Shown in pieces: positions 10,769 through 21,693 of a stretch of DNA of 64,000 nucleotides. Origin of the DNA: Notolepis coatsorum. Taxonomy: Eukaryota; Chordata; Actinopteri; Aulopiformes; Paralepididae. The position numbers and the translations under genes are program-made. The stretch covers positions 54,086,150 through 54,150,149 of the forward strand of contig OZ020592.1 in NCBI GenBank assembly GCA_963971535.1, given 5' to 3'. Numbering within the stretch: the stretch's first letter is position 1; each line of letters begins with the position of its first letter. The notes beneath the pieces are model-generated. The model was not told where the DNA came from. It saw only the letters and a list, made by a program, of their open reading frames with translations, and did not search any database.

Positions 10769-11190
10769 GCATCATCGCAACTATACCTTGTTAAGTTGAA
10801 ACGCACAGTGGTCCAGCAGGGCAGAATGGCTTGATAAAGTATATCCACTCCACTCCACTGTCCAGACTGTGTTGATGTCCATTGTCCATGCATGTCCAGT
10901 TGTCCACACTGCATCCATATAGCTTGTTGTTAGCCAACAACGGCAACAAGTACTGTGCAGAGCTGTGTCTTTGCCCATTTCCTCATCAAACAGCCTGCAA
11001 ACTACCTGGCGTTCTATCGCCCTGCTCTAAGACAAACCTTAACCAACTTTGAAAGAGTGCCTAAGCTTAGTTAACCGTCGAAAGAACTTGCCTTCACGCT
11101 CTAAGACAAATAGCTGCATCTCACAACAACACAGCCAGAAAATGGTGTTGGCCAATCAGAGAGAACGTCTCCGCGAAATGCGGCTAAGGA

Positions 11191-11197
<7 letters not shown>

Positions 11198-11268
<71 letters not shown>
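11198..11268 (+). repeat. (GA)n microsatellite
   Basis: Second perfect GA tract in the same hAT-like element, in the same orientation as the first. Confidence 0.95.
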
Positions 11269-11271
<3 letters not shown>

Positions 11272-11524
11272 GCTGCGTAGGCTGGAAGGACCTATTATTT
11301 ACGAGAGGGGTGGCATTTCTCTCTCTTTCTTTACCTAATATTTAGATTCTATCGTGACATCTTTCATTTTTGGAAGGGCAGGGCAGTATATATATATGTG
11401 CAACTGTAAAAAAAAAAAAAAAAAAAAGAGGGTGGCATAAAAAGGGCACTTTCTAATGAGAAATGAAAAAGGCAGGTGCCCGGGCACCCCTTCACCCCTA
11501 TGTATGCACGTGCCTGTGCCCGAC

Positions 11525-11823
11525 ACTATAACATATCGTCCGTCAAGGTCAGTTAAAATGGTGGCAGGCTCGAAGGGTACATCCCTATGTATAATAATTG
11601 CAGCTCCCCTGGCTTTTGCTGAGAATTTAGAATGAAAAACGTGTCCCATCCATGCTCTCTTAATGCGGGGGATATCTGAGGTGCAGATGTGTGTTTCTTG
11701 TACAAAACAAAGGTCACCCTTGAGGTGCTGTAGATGGTTAAGTACCTTGTTAGCCTTGATAGAGTTATTCATCCCTTTGACATTCCATGAGACGAAACAG
11801 ATGTTCCTGCCCGTCACTGCCAT
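11525..11823 (-). pseudogene. L1-B ORF2 start, endonuclease N-terminus
   Basis: The minus-strand frame opens with MAVTGRNICFVSWNVKGMN at 11823 and continues through FVQETHICTSDIPRIKRAWM, AKARGAAIIIHRDVPF and DGRYVIVSG. SWNVKGMN and QETH are the first two catalytic boxes of the L1 endonuclease. The ATG at 11823 is chosen because the endonuclease starts about 10 residues later, as in other L1 proteins. Confidence 0.85.
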
Positions 11824-12291
11824 GTTCTGTTAAGTATATACATACCTGAGTTGAAAAGATAAAACATTGGAAGAGAGGAGAAAGGTAGAGGGGGATAGAG
11901 AAAAGAGGGGGGGAGGGGGGGTTGACGCACACACATACACCCACACAACCATACAAAAACATACTCACCCGGGGGTACATCCCTTGGTCCCTAAGGGAAC
12001 AGCAACAGCCTCTGTACCTCTCCGGATACATTCCTTCCGGTGGAGACTTCATCCTCACTCCCCTTTTCCCCCCTCTCTCCCGTCAATTTCGAACAGCTTC
12101 CAATATGGTTATGGATAAACTTTTAAATTTGTGTTAAAAGAACATTCGAACAGCCAAAGAAATAAGAAATAAAAACCAAAACAAAAAAAGGGGATGCTTA
12201 AATTAAAAAATTTAAGATTGGGATAGAAATGAAAGATATTTGCAACACAACTCGGGGCTCATCCATTAGATTAGAGCATAGACATAAAAGC
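11824..12291 (-). other. L1-B inter-ORF spacer, part 1
   Basis: Non-coding, A-rich on the plus strand. It carries a purine-rich plus-strand block (11865-11920) and a CACA-rich block. No ORF or RNA gene was recognised. It is continuous with 21694 onwards across the BEL target duplication. Confidence 0.6.
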
Positions 12292-12296
12292 GCTAC

Positions 12297-13701
12297 TGTA
12301 ACTGAGGGGTACAATTCCCTGACTGTATTGATAAGTATGGTATCATTAAACCACTACCGCTTTATGTACTTTAACTACTGGCCACACAGTACATGATATA
12401 GATATGATGAACACTTTCCCACCATGAAACCAAGTCCACACAAATGTATAAATCGAATATTTAATATATAGCAAAGGGTATATACAACGTTCACTTAATG
12501 ACATTTATGATTTGAATGCACTTGTAAGGCAAATGAGTATTCGTAGGCAAATCAACATTGAATGTCCAATCTCTGGTTACGCAGGAAGCAAGTATACAAC
12601 CTGGTTCTTTAGGGAACTATAGCGATGGTACTTAAATGATTATAGCTGGATACACTAAAGGGGGTCCCGCTGGTTGTAAGTCAGTAGGGGGGGGGGGTTA
12701 GGAGAGCCGCTGGCGATATCCCATCTGGCCAACGATTTCTTGGGAGAATTCAGAGTGCTGAACACGGTGCCCACAGAACCTTGGTCCACAGATGAATACA
12801 GCTGGGCCCTCTTGTAGACGGTAGCTGCCGGTCCACAACGAAGAGACGTGAGGCGACCTCACTCGGGGTAGAGCGCCGTCTCACCTGGACTCCTCTCGGG
12901 GGGTAGTTCCAACACTCACCAGTGTTGGCTGTTATCCATGGCATAATCAAAGCACCCAAAGCAAGTAGATAATCCAAGCCGTGTAGGGCTCGCCGTCGTC
13001 CGGGTAAGGTAATCCAATGTGCAGTTCCACTCGTCCTGGCCCAGAACTCCTCGGATGAAAGCACCACACGTGGTCTGCCCAGCCTGGTTAAGACTCTAGA
13101 TAACGCGAGGAAACGATGGGGGTACTGCTCACTTTATAACTCTAACCGAACGATGCACCATACATAATAGACTACTATTAACTTAATAGAAATACGTCCC
13201 ACTCGACGGTATAGTGCCAAACTATGACAATTCAACTATTAATCCACACAATGTCTCAATGCCATTCTGAGGCCAAGTTGACCATACTGCACCACACGTG
13301 TATCGTGGGTGAGGCTTAACGTCTTGCCACTAGGTTGGAGGGTAAAGAACTAAGGGCTAAGGGACTAAAAGAAAGTTCTACTTTACTTGCGCCATATATA
13401 TATGCGCTGTGAACAAATAGTACCATTCGTATTTCGGCAGACGTATTCCTACGCGGAACAGGGGCTAGTAACGACATGTTCGTCGGCACGATTGAACTTG
13501 AACCAAGGGGCTTGGCTGCTGGCGCCAAGTTCTTGTCCAATGAGAGAATGAAACTATTATGGGCTGTTAGTAGACTAAAGGGATATTCAGTGTATATGTA
13601 CAAGGAATATACAAGGGATATCAAACGATATACAAATACTATTAAATATATATCCATAAATAAATATATATATATTCGGTTTAATCTGATCCTTCACAAC
13701 A
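12297..13701 (-). repeat. BEL 3' LTR
   Basis: Same length and near-identical sequence to 20284-21688. On the minus strand it starts TGTTGTGAAGG and ends GTTACA. The polypurine tract lies directly outside it at about 13702-13711 (minus strand AGGGGGCGGC). Confidence 0.92.
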
Positions 13702-13713
13702 GCCGCCCCCTAA
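13702..13713 (-). promoter_or_regulatory. BEL polypurine tract
   Basis: Minus-strand TTAGGGGGCGGC directly abuts the 3' LTR, the expected place for the plus-strand DNA primer. Confidence 0.7.
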
Positions 13714-13794
13714 TTAGTCCCACCTAATTAGCTAAGCAGAGACAGATTAACCGCACTGTCTACCACTCAAGGTCCGCTGTAAGGGTCAGTCAAC

Positions 13795-14865
13795 TCACAA
13801 AGTCATGGGGTCATGGTCGTCATCGATAGTGTCTGGGAGTCTGGGCAGTTCTATTAGCCTCGCCACGGGTTGTGTGTAAGTTCGCCCTTGGACGAGCACT
13901 TCAGCTGCTCGGACCTTGCCATCGGCACCGGTGATCACTTTGCTTACGCGGCCAGCCGGCCACATAGCTCTGGGTAGTGACTGGTCGATAATCATGACGA
14001 CTGTTCCTTCTGTCAAATTGTCTCTCTCTTTTACCCACTTCTTGCGGGTCTGTAGAGACGGTAGGTAGTGGAGTAGAAAGCTGTTCCAAAACTTGTCAGC
14101 TAGTACTTGACTGTACCTCCACATTCTTCGGCCGTTCGCTTCTTCAGGCCTGTACATTGTCTGGGGTAGCGCGGGGTCCAGCCGCCCAATCAAGAGTGTG
14201 TTGGGGGTGACTGGGTCGACATCTGCTATATCACTGGAGACGTAGCCGAGGGGCTTGGAGTTCAATACTCCCTCGATCTCCGTGAGGACTGTCATTAAGA
14301 CTTCTTCCGCTACAGTCTGGGCCCCAAGCACGGCGTACAGGGCTGTCTTTATAGAACGTACTTCTCGTTCCCAGGTTCCACCGAAGTGGGGTGCGTTCGG
14401 GGGATTAAACTGGAAGTCAATCTGGGATGGAGCGAGGTGGGTCTTAAGTTCTGGGCCCATAGCTTGGAAGCTCTCTCTCAGCTCTCTTTCTCCGCCTTTG
14501 AAGTTTGTCCCGTGATCAGACAACAATGTAGACGGTTTTCCTTTCCGTGATGTGAATCTTCGGAAGGCCATAAGGAATGAGTCTGTGCTCATGGTTGGAA
14601 GGAGTTCGATATGTATCGCTCTGGTGGTCATGCATTTGAATACAATACCCCACCGCTTCTCGGTTCCTCTTCCTTTCTTTATATACAACGGGCCAAAACA
14701 GTCCATGCCTGTGGAGTGAAAGGGCTTGTCGCCGAGTCGGAGGCGACAGGGGGGTAGGTCAGCCATCCGGGGTATGCTGGGCTGCGCGCGCCACTTTCGG
14801 CAGTCTAGACAGGTTCGCTGGAAGCGTCGCACCGCTTCTCTTCCTTCTCTACGAACATTGTACAT
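13795..14865 (-). pseudogene. BEL integrase region
   Basis: The translation shows a zinc-binding lead-in (CLDCRKWRAQPSIPRMADLPP), then the catalytic core with HSTGMDCFGPLYIK, TTRAIHIELL, LLSDHGTNFKGG and PHFGGTWEREVRSIK. These carry the D, D and E of the retroviral-type integrase. The Pao-family DUF-like C-terminus follows (VKERDNLTEGTVVMIID, GRVSKVITGADGKVR). It would insert the cDNA into the genome. It is adjacent to the inserted Rex1 fragment. Confidence 0.9.
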
Positions 14866-15038
14866 ATGTCTAAACTGAACACTGTGACCTCTTTTTTTTT
14901 CTTCTAATTTTTACTATGTTTTTATTTCATACTTATCTTGTCATGCACAGTCTCTGGAGCGCAACAGTAAGAAGCATTTTGTACAAAAGTATTCTGTACT
15001 TCTGTATGACAACTATTAAAGAAACTTGAAACTTGAAG
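14852..15038 (+). mobile_element. 187-bp Rex1-like 3' end inside BEL pol
   Basis: The plus-strand sequence matches the reverse complement of the Rex1 3' UTRs at 38508, 53145 and 61449. It includes CACAGTCTCTGGAGCG, AAGCATTTTGTA and the TTGAAACTTGAA tail. Because it lies within a BEL copy with near-identical LTRs, this Rex1 insertion must be recent as well. Confidence 0.85.
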
Positions 15039-15809
15039 TATCCAATAGCGACGTCTGATCTCCGCGAAGACTCTCTCGGCTCCTGCGTGGTGCACATCCT
15101 CGTCGTATTTCTTTATGATCAGCTCTGTGACCTTGTGTCGGCTGTTCAAGACTATCGGGTACTTAACGTCATCCGGTAGGTCGGGGGCTCTCCGCAGACG
15201 ACCACCCACTCTGATGAGATTATGGGCGTCGCTCTCGGGTGCCAGGTGGAGCAATCTGCTGTCTGATGGGACGGGCTTTCCTCCCTGTAGACAGTCTAGC
15301 TTGTCGGGGAACGAGTCTCTCTGGGCTCGTTGTAGTAGAAGAAGTTCTGCTTCTTCGTAGTCAGCTGCTGAAATGTCGGCAGTGGGCTGAATCTCTGGGT
15401 GGTGCCACAGGAATGTCTTTAGTTGCGCACTCTGTAGGGTGAGGCAATCATCTATGTTGGGGTCTGTGGAGGCGACTGTGCTCAGGCCACAGAACATAGG
15501 TTTCTTGTTCTCAGCCTCCTCTTTACTCGCTTCCCGTGGGGTGGGCGTAGGCCACTCTTCTTCCGGGAGCTTGAGGAACTCTGGTCCGTCACTGTAGATG
15601 TTGCGACGGGTGAGGTCATCTAGGGACATTCCCCGGGTGATGACGTCAGCTGGGTTGTGTTTGGTGTCCACATACCGCCAGCTCGCTGCTTCTGTTAACT
15701 CTTGAATCTCTGTGACTCTGACTCCCACGAAGACCTTGTATCTGCATGAATCAGACTTGATCCATGTGAGTACTGTCGTGGAATCTGACCACAAGATTGT
15801 TCTGTGCAC
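15039..15809 (-). pseudogene. BEL RNase H end and integrase zinc region
   Basis: The translation begins in the RNase H domain (ILWSDSTTVLTWI) and continues through WRYVDTKHNPADVITRG, a signature of Pao-family RNase H. It reaches the linker before integrase (HLAPESDAHNLIRVGGRLRR, SRHKVTELIIKKYDEDVHHA). It would degrade the RNA strand of the hybrid during reverse transcription. It ends at the inserted Rex1 fragment. Confidence 0.88.
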
Positions 15810-15899
15810 CGGAATGGTGAGTTCACGTTGGATTAACGTGGCTAGATGCGCTCCTGCTAGGGCTGCGCAGAGCTCTAGACGCGGGATAGATTGTTGCTT

Positions 15900-17363
15900 T
15901 CATGGGGTTATTCTTGAGCGAGCCAGGATGAAAGCGGTGTGTATCTCTCCTCCCTTCTCTTGGGCACGCAAGTAGGCCACTGATCCATAGGCTACTTCGA
16001 AGGCGTCGCTGAAGACGTGTAGATCCATCTTGCATGTCTCTGGCCTCACTGTGGGTGGGAAGTAGCTGCGGCGTATATTGACGCCTGGGAGTGAGCGGAG
16101 TTCCGTCTCCCACTCTCTCCATGTGGAGGCAAGGGGTGCGGGTATTGGGTCGTCCCAGCCCTGGTCCTTGTCCCATAGTGCTCGTACAATCATCTTTGCC
16201 CTGGTGGTGTAAGGTAGAATACATCCCAACGGGTCATATTGTCTGGCGAGTGTTCTGTACACACTCCGTCTGGTGGTCGGTATCGCCATCGACCTTCCCT
16301 GCTCCGTGGTCAGGGGTTTGTGTCTATAGTGGAGCGAGTCTGTTTTGAAGCGCCAGACTAGTCCTAGTGTCATCTCTTGGGCTTCTCCTGGGATGGTCGC
16401 CATCCAGGTCTCGCTGCTGGCAGCCTTGTCCGCGGGGGAGAGGCTGCGCAATACGTGCGGGTCGCTGCTGGCCCACTGCCTGAGATCAAAGCCGCCTTTG
16501 ATCAGGGAGGCGCGTAGCTTGAGTAGGAGAACCTCGGCTTCTTCTTGAGTCGAAACGCTTTGTAAACAGTTGTCCACGTAGAAACTGTTCTTCACACTGT
16601 GTCGGACCTCTTCATCTGCTGCTGGGTCCTCTGCGACGTGTTTCTGTAGTGCAAATGTAGCACAGCACGGGCTGCATGTGGTTCCGAAGGGGAGGACTTC
16701 CCATTGGTAGATGGCTGGGTGCTCATCTCCGGTCCTCTCTCTCCATAGGAACTGCAGTAGGGGCTTATCCTCCTCCACTAGTCTCACCTGCAGGAACATC
16801 CCTTTGATATCCCCGCTGATAGCCACCTTGTCCTGGCGGAAGTGTAGTAGCACGCCTAGTAGAGAGGGGCCGAGTGTGGGGCCGGGCAAGAGCTCTTTAT
16901 TCAGATTTTGGGATCCGATCTGGTAGCTGCAGTTAAACACAATGCGATCCTTGCCGTTGTGGTGGACCTTGTGGTGCGGCACGTACCATGATTCGGTCGT
17001 CTGATCGGCCTCTTTAATGTCAATCTTTGTCACGTGTCCCGCTGTGATTAGCTTCTCAATCTCAGCGCGGTACACACTCTCTTGAGCGGGGTCTTTGGCT
17101 AGGCGCCGCTCTGTGTTCAATAGATACCGCTCCGTAGCGTCTTTCTTTGCGTGAAAGGTGGGCATTCCCTCTCGCCTCAGGAGTGGAGTTGCGTATCTCA
17201 TCACTCCGCCGACTGTGACTCTCTTTGTCCCTTGCTCGAGGAGGTTTATGGCGTAAATGTCTTCTTTAGAACGAATGTCTTTCTTTTCGTTCTTAAAGGG
17301 CATTGTCTCTAGTGTCCATAGCTTCTCGACATGCTGCAGGAGAGTGGTGTCTTCTTCTGTCAC
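15900..17363 (-). pseudogene. BEL reverse transcriptase
   Basis: The frame carries WYVPHHKVHHNGKDRIVFNC, GPTLGPSLLGVLLHFRQDKV, DIKGMFLQV and LPFGTTCSPCCATFAL. The catalytic box is NSFYVDNCLQSV, where YVDN is the Pao-family version of YxDD. Later LARQYDPLGCILPYTTRAK and LHVFSDAFEVAYGSVAYL belong to the connection and RNase H start. It copies the element's RNA in virus-like particles. Confidence 0.92.
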
Positions 17364-17524
17364 TCTGGAGTGGAGGCAGCTAGTGGCTGCTGTTCGGTTG
17401 AGAGATTTAGCGAGGGGGCCTTGTAGTGTCCATCCTAGGCGGGTCTCGACTGCTGCAGGACAGCCTCTGGGTCCTGTATGGACCCGGTCTATCGGGACTA
17501 TGAGGTCTGCATGGTCGGAGCCTA

Positions 17525-20239
17525 TCAGCAGGGTCGGGGTGGGCCGTCTATGAGCGGGATAGGTAGTTGACGCAGGTGCACATATTTATCCATCAGTTTG
17601 GCGATGGGGTAGGTGTACTGTGATAGTCCTATTTCTTGGCTGGTGAAAGCATTTGTAATCCTATACCGTCGCTCTGGCTGCCCGCTTGCTGCGATAGTGA
17701 AGGAGACATTCTCGCCTTTTATCGTCTTTAAATCTCTTCTTATTGTCCGAATCGTCATTTGGTTCTCGCTCCCCCGCAGTCCCAGCTGGGCCGCAGCGGA
17801 CGCGAGCAGAAGGGTCTTCTCTGACCCGTCATCAAGGACGGCGTAAGTGTCCATGACTTTATCTTGGTAGCTCAATGTTACACGGACTACCTTTAAGAGC
17901 ACTTGGGCGCCGCTGCTGCTGGCGGGGTCAATGTACATGACACTTGCCTTGGTGCTGCTCGATGGTGCAGGTGCAGGCTTTCTTCTGTTACTGTCGTGTA
18001 GGACATCTAGGTGGGCTCCGTCACACCGACTGCACCTCTTCTTTAGGCGGCACTCGGCTGCCATGTGACTGCGCGCACATCGGTAACAGCGCCTGTTGGA
18101 CTTTATCCATTGACTCACTTCTTCTGCATTCATCTTGGTGAACAGGTCACATTGTGACAGCCAGTGTTCCTTCTCGCAGTACGGGCACACCATCTTCCAC
18201 TTCTCTTTCCTCGAGGGGGTACTGTGGTTCTTAGTGCTCGGTACTGATTCTGATTGGTGCATGACAGTCACCGATCTTCTTCCATCGTTTATTCTCCTGG
18301 GTCCCTCTCTGGAGCTTGGTGTCCCCCGCACGAACGTATCCAGTCGTAAGCTGCTGACTTCTCTCGCCAGGAAGTCGGCTAGATCGAGGAGGGATGGTTC
18401 GGGACCGTTAGGATCACGGTGGTCTCTCTGCCGCCTAAAGCGCTCTTGTCTGGCGGGTGGCAGCTTCTCTAAAATCCTCTCGACGTTAGAGTTGGCGTAT
18501 AGCTCGTGCATACCCTTTTCTCGTTGCGCTCCCAGCATCCCTACCAGGGACTGCACTTTTATAGACAGGTCGTCTAATGAGCGATTGTCTGTTGCTGGGG
18601 GTAGGCGGTCAATATGCCTTATCTCTTGGATTACGTAATCCCATATACGTCCATATCTCTGGTCCAGCGCTGCTAGAGCCGCGGTGTATGGGGTCGTAGA
18701 GGTGGCATAGGCTAGCGCTATATTGTGCGCTCGGGGTACTTTCAGGTGCTTCAGTAATATTGCATACTTGTGGCGTTCATCAGCGACATCCACCATCATT
18801 GTCTCTAAGCACATCCGGAGCTCCGTGTACTGTGCTCGATTCTCATAGGTGAAGTCTGGAAACGTCGGTGTACCAATGTATGACGCCGTGGATGGCTGAT
18901 ACATCGGCGAGCGTTGGGGGAGAGGCCTCCTAGGCGAGTCTCCTCTTGCGCCTCTCTGTGGGCTGGTACCGGCAGGGTACCATGGCCCGCTGGTCCAGGT
19001 GCTATTCCTCGGGGCTGGTCGTGCGTCGTGCTCACCCGTGAATAGAGTCGGGGGTCTGTAGCGCAGCGCCGCGGGGGTATAGCCTGGGCTGTACTGGACC
19101 TCCTGGTCCGGTGGAGTACTGTGCTGTCGTCGGGCTTGGTTCTCCTCCTCTCCCTCTTCTTCTTCTATCAGGTCCTCTAGATCCTGTAGTCGTTTATTTA
19201 GCTTCTCCGCAGTGTATGCTGCTCCTTCCTTGTAGCTGGGTCTCGCTTGGACCGGTCGGGGAAGGGGGTCTGCGGGGGGTATAGGCTTGGTCTGTTGGTC
19301 AAGTTCAGGGTCGCTTGCTCGGTTAGGAGACGCTGCCCTTGACTGTTGTCTCGACGAGTTCCTTGAACCCCTGGCGGAGGGAGAGGGTGTTGCCTTGAGG
19401 ATCAGCTGCTCCATTAGTTGCGCTTGTAGCTTGTCGCGCTCGGCTTGTAGTCTGTCGCGCTCGCCCTGTAGTCTGTCGCGCTCGGTTTCGCGCTGGATGA
19501 GAGCGAGGTCGCGCTCTGTTTCGCGCTGGATGAGAGCGAGGTCGCGCTCTGTTTCTCTTTGGGCACCGGCAGCGGCACGCTGGGTGTCTGCTCGGTCTCT
19601 TGCCATATTCTCTTCCGTCTGAAGGCGTCTCATCTCCAGGCGTATGCGCTCTTCTTCGCTCCGTTGCTGTGTCTGGAGTCGATCGCGTTCACCCTGAAGT
19701 CGATCGCGTTCACCCTGGAGTCGATCGCGTTCGGTAGAGGCTGTCAGGCTGACGAGGAACGCCTGTGATAGCATCCTCTCCGCTTCGCTGGGGGAAGACG
19801 GTTGTAGAGGTGAGCCGCTCCTGGCTGTACTCGTTGGGGAGTCCTGGAGCTTTATCTCCTCTGCGCTCTCCTCATCTTGTTCCGTGCAGAGTTCTCTCTC
19901 TGTAGGGTTGTCTTCCTCCCGGGGCTGGTCGGGGACTACTTCTTCGGTATTGGCGGGGGGTAAAGGCATGTCAGCTCCCTCCTGGTCCCCACCGTGAGCT
20001 TGGTCAGTTACATTAGAACCCACTAGGGCCTCTGTGGTCGGGGTAACCTGGTCGTTAAGGTCAGACATAATTTTACTTTCTACTTTTACCGCGTTTACCG
20101 TTTGTCGAAGGCTAGGTAGTTGACTGACAGCGTAATCCTCTAAGTACTGAGGTGTCTGTCGTCTGCGCCGCGGGCGTTCTACGTTAGGAGGACCGTTTCG
20201 TGGAGTGTTCATCATAGGCCATTTCAATATTAATAACAC
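17525..20239 (-). CDS. BEL gag and aspartic protease frame (904 codons)
   Basis: A long open frame of a fossil element. The N-terminal third is acidic. Residues about 170-280 form a charged coiled coil with repeated ERDRLQG and QRETERDLAL heptads. The capsid-like middle includes FPDFTYENRAQYTELRMCLE and YGRIWDYVIQEIRHID. Three zinc knuckles follow: CPYCEKEHWLSQC, CYRCARSHMAAEC and CSRCDGAH. The protease region has AVLDDGSEKTLLLASAAAQL with the catalytic D before GS. Gag would form the particle and bind RNA; the protease would cut the polyprotein. The start is taken as the ATG at 20239, 25 bases inside the primer-binding site. The long single frame fits the young age. Confidence 0.88.
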   Translation of the reverse strand: MLLILKWPMMNTPRNGPPNVERPRRRRQTPQYLEDYAVSQLPSLRQTVNAVKVESKIMSDLNDQVTPTTEALVGSNVTDQAHGGDQEGADMPLPPANTEEVVPDQPREEDNPTERELCTEQDEESAEEIKLQDSPTSTARSGSPLQPSSPSEAERMLSQAFLVSLTASTERDRLQGERDRLQGERDRLQTQQRSEEERIRLEMRRLQTEENMARDRADTQRAAAGAQRETERDLALIQRETERDLALIQRETERDRLQGERDRLQAERDKLQAQLMEQLILKATPSPSARGSRNSSRQQSRAASPNRASDPELDQQTKPIPPADPLPRPVQARPSYKEGAAYTAEKLNKRLQDLEDLIEEEEGEEENQARRQHSTPPDQEVQYSPGYTPAALRYRPPTLFTGEHDARPAPRNSTWTSGPWYPAGTSPQRGARGDSPRRPLPQRSPMYQPSTASYIGTPTFPDFTYENRAQYTELRMCLETMMVDVADERHKYAILLKHLKVPRAHNIALAYATSTTPYTAALAALDQRYGRIWDYVIQEIRHIDRLPPATDNRSLDDLSIKVQSLVGMLGAQREKGMHELYANSNVERILEKLPPARQERFRRQRDHRDPNGPEPSLLDLADFLAREVSSLRLDTFVRGTPSSREGPRRINDGRRSVTVMHQSESVPSTKNHSTPSRKEKWKMVCPYCEKEHWLSQCDLFTKMNAEEVSQWIKSNRRCYRCARSHMAAECRLKKRCSRCDGAHLDVLHDSNRRKPAPAPSSSTKASVMYIDPASSSGAQVLLKVVRVTLSYQDKVMDTYAVLDDGSEKTLLLASAAAQLGLRGSENQMTIRTIRRDLKTIKGENVSFTIAASGQPERRYRITNAFTSQEIGLSQYTYPIAKLMDKYVHLRQLPIPLIDGPPRPC

Positions 20240-20263
20240 TATATTAATATTACACTAGTTACC

Positions 20264-20281
20264 ATCCGGCTCGAAGGACCA
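20264..20281 (-). promoter_or_regulatory. BEL primer-binding site, tRNA-Tyr
   Basis: Minus-strand TGGTCCTTCGAGCCGGAT starts two bases inside the 5' LTR. It is complementary to the conserved 3' end of animal tRNA-Tyr, whose acceptor arm ends TCGAAGGA-CCA. The tRNA would prime first-strand cDNA. Confidence 0.85.
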
Positions 20282-20283
20282 AT

Positions 20284-21688
20284 TGTAACTGAGGGGTACA
20301 ATTCCCTGACTGTATTGATAAGTATGGTATCATTAAACCACTACCGCTTTATGTACTTTAACTACTGGCCACACAGTACATGATATAGATATGATGAACA
20401 CTTTCCCACCATGAAACCAAGTCCACACAAATGTATAAATCGAATATTTAATATATAGCAAAGGGTATATACAACGTTCACTTAATGACATTTATGATTT
20501 GAATGCACTTGTAAGGCAAATGAGTATTCGTAGGCAAATCAACATTGAATGTCCAATCTCTGGTTACGCAGGAAGCAAGTATACAACCTGGTTCTTTAGG
20601 GAACTATAGCGATGGTACTTAAATGATTATAGCTGGATACACTAAAGGGGGTCCCGCTGGTTGTAAGTCAGTAGGGGGGGGGGGGGTTAGGAGAGCCGCT
20701 GGCGATATCCCATCTGGCCAACGATTTCTTGGGAGAATTCAGAGTGCTGAACACGGTGCCCACAGAACCTTGGTCCACAGATGAATACAGCTGGGCCCTC
20801 TTGTAGACGGTAGCTGCCGGTCCACAACGAAGAGACGTGAGGCGACCTCACTCGGGGTAGAGCGCCGTCTCACCTGGACTCCTCTCGGGGGGTAGTTCCA
20901 ACACTCACCAGTGTTGGCTGTTATCCATGGCATAATCAAAGCACCCAAAGCAAGTAGATAATCCAAGCCGTGTAGGGCTCGCCGTCGTCCGGGTAAGGTA
21001 ATCCAATGTGCAGGTCCACTCGTCCTGGCCCAGAACTCCTCGGATGAAAGCACCACACGTGGTCTGCCCAGCCTGGTTAAGACTCTAGATAACGCGAGGA
21101 AACGATGGGGGTACTGCTCACTTTATAACTCTAACCGAACGATGCACCATACATAATAGACTACTATTAACTTAATAGAAATACGTCCCACTCGACGGTA
21201 TAGTGCCAAACTATGACAATTCAACTATTAATCCACACGATGTCTCAATGCCATTCTGAGGCCAAGTTGACCATACTGCACCACACGTGTATCGTGGGTG
21301 AGGCTTAACGTCTTGCCACTAGGTTGGAGGGTAAAGAACTAAGGGCTAAGGGACTAAAAGAAAGTTCTACTTTACTTGCGCCATATATATATGCGCTGTG
21401 AACAAATAGTACCATTCGTATTTCGGCAGACGTATTCCTACGCGGAACCGGGGCTAGTAACGACATGTTCGTCGGCACGATTGAACTTGAACCAAGGGGC
21501 TTGGCTGCTGGCGCCAAGTTCTTGTCCAATGAGAGAATGAAACTATTATGGGCTGTTAGTAGACTAAAGGGATATTCAGTGTATATGTACAAGGAATATA
21601 CAAGGGATATCAAACGATATACAAATACTATTAAATATATATCCATAAATAAATATATATATTCGGTTTAATCTGATCCTTCACAACA
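20284..21688 (-). repeat. BEL 5' LTR
   Basis: Near-identical to the other LTR over all 1405 bp. It would hold the promoter on the minus strand. No unambiguous TATA box was singled out. Confidence 0.92.
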
Positions 21689-21693
21689 GCTAC

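Larger units (their letters stand above)
10477..11516. mobile_element. hAT-like element with two long (GA)n tracts
   Basis: The left end CAGGGACGTGCA (10477) and right end TGCACGTGCCTG (ends 11516) form a near-perfect inverted repeat, followed inward on both sides by GGCAGGTGCCCGG. The flanks are identical 8-bp duplications TGCCCGAC at 10469-10476 and 11517-11524. The interior has no transposase and is dominated by (GA)n tracts at 10689-10766 and 11198-11268. It interrupts the L1-B endonuclease. Confidence 0.85.
12297..21688 (-). mobile_element. BEL/Pao LTR retroelement, structurally whole but broken, young
   Basis: Two 1405-bp LTRs (12297-13701 and 20284-21688) bound a minus-strand interior with gag, aspartic protease, RT, RNase H and integrase in the BEL/Pao order. 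The target duplication GCTAC lies at 12292-12296 and 21689-21693. The primer-binding site matches tRNA-Tyr. I noticed about three single-base differences between the LTRs, plus slippage in a G run and an AT run. That is about 0.2 percent divergence and a very recent insertion. It is a fossil with a few breaks, one of them an inserted Rex1 fragment. Its target is the L1-B spacer. Confidence 0.92.

Noticed and set aside
12750-13067. 105-codon frame found twice (also at 20739-21056) as a host paralogue pair
   Set aside because: Both copies are the same part of the two BEL LTRs.
14922-15040. Unusual C-terminus of the BEL RNase H frame
   Set aside because: The extra residues are read-through into the inserted Rex1 fragment.
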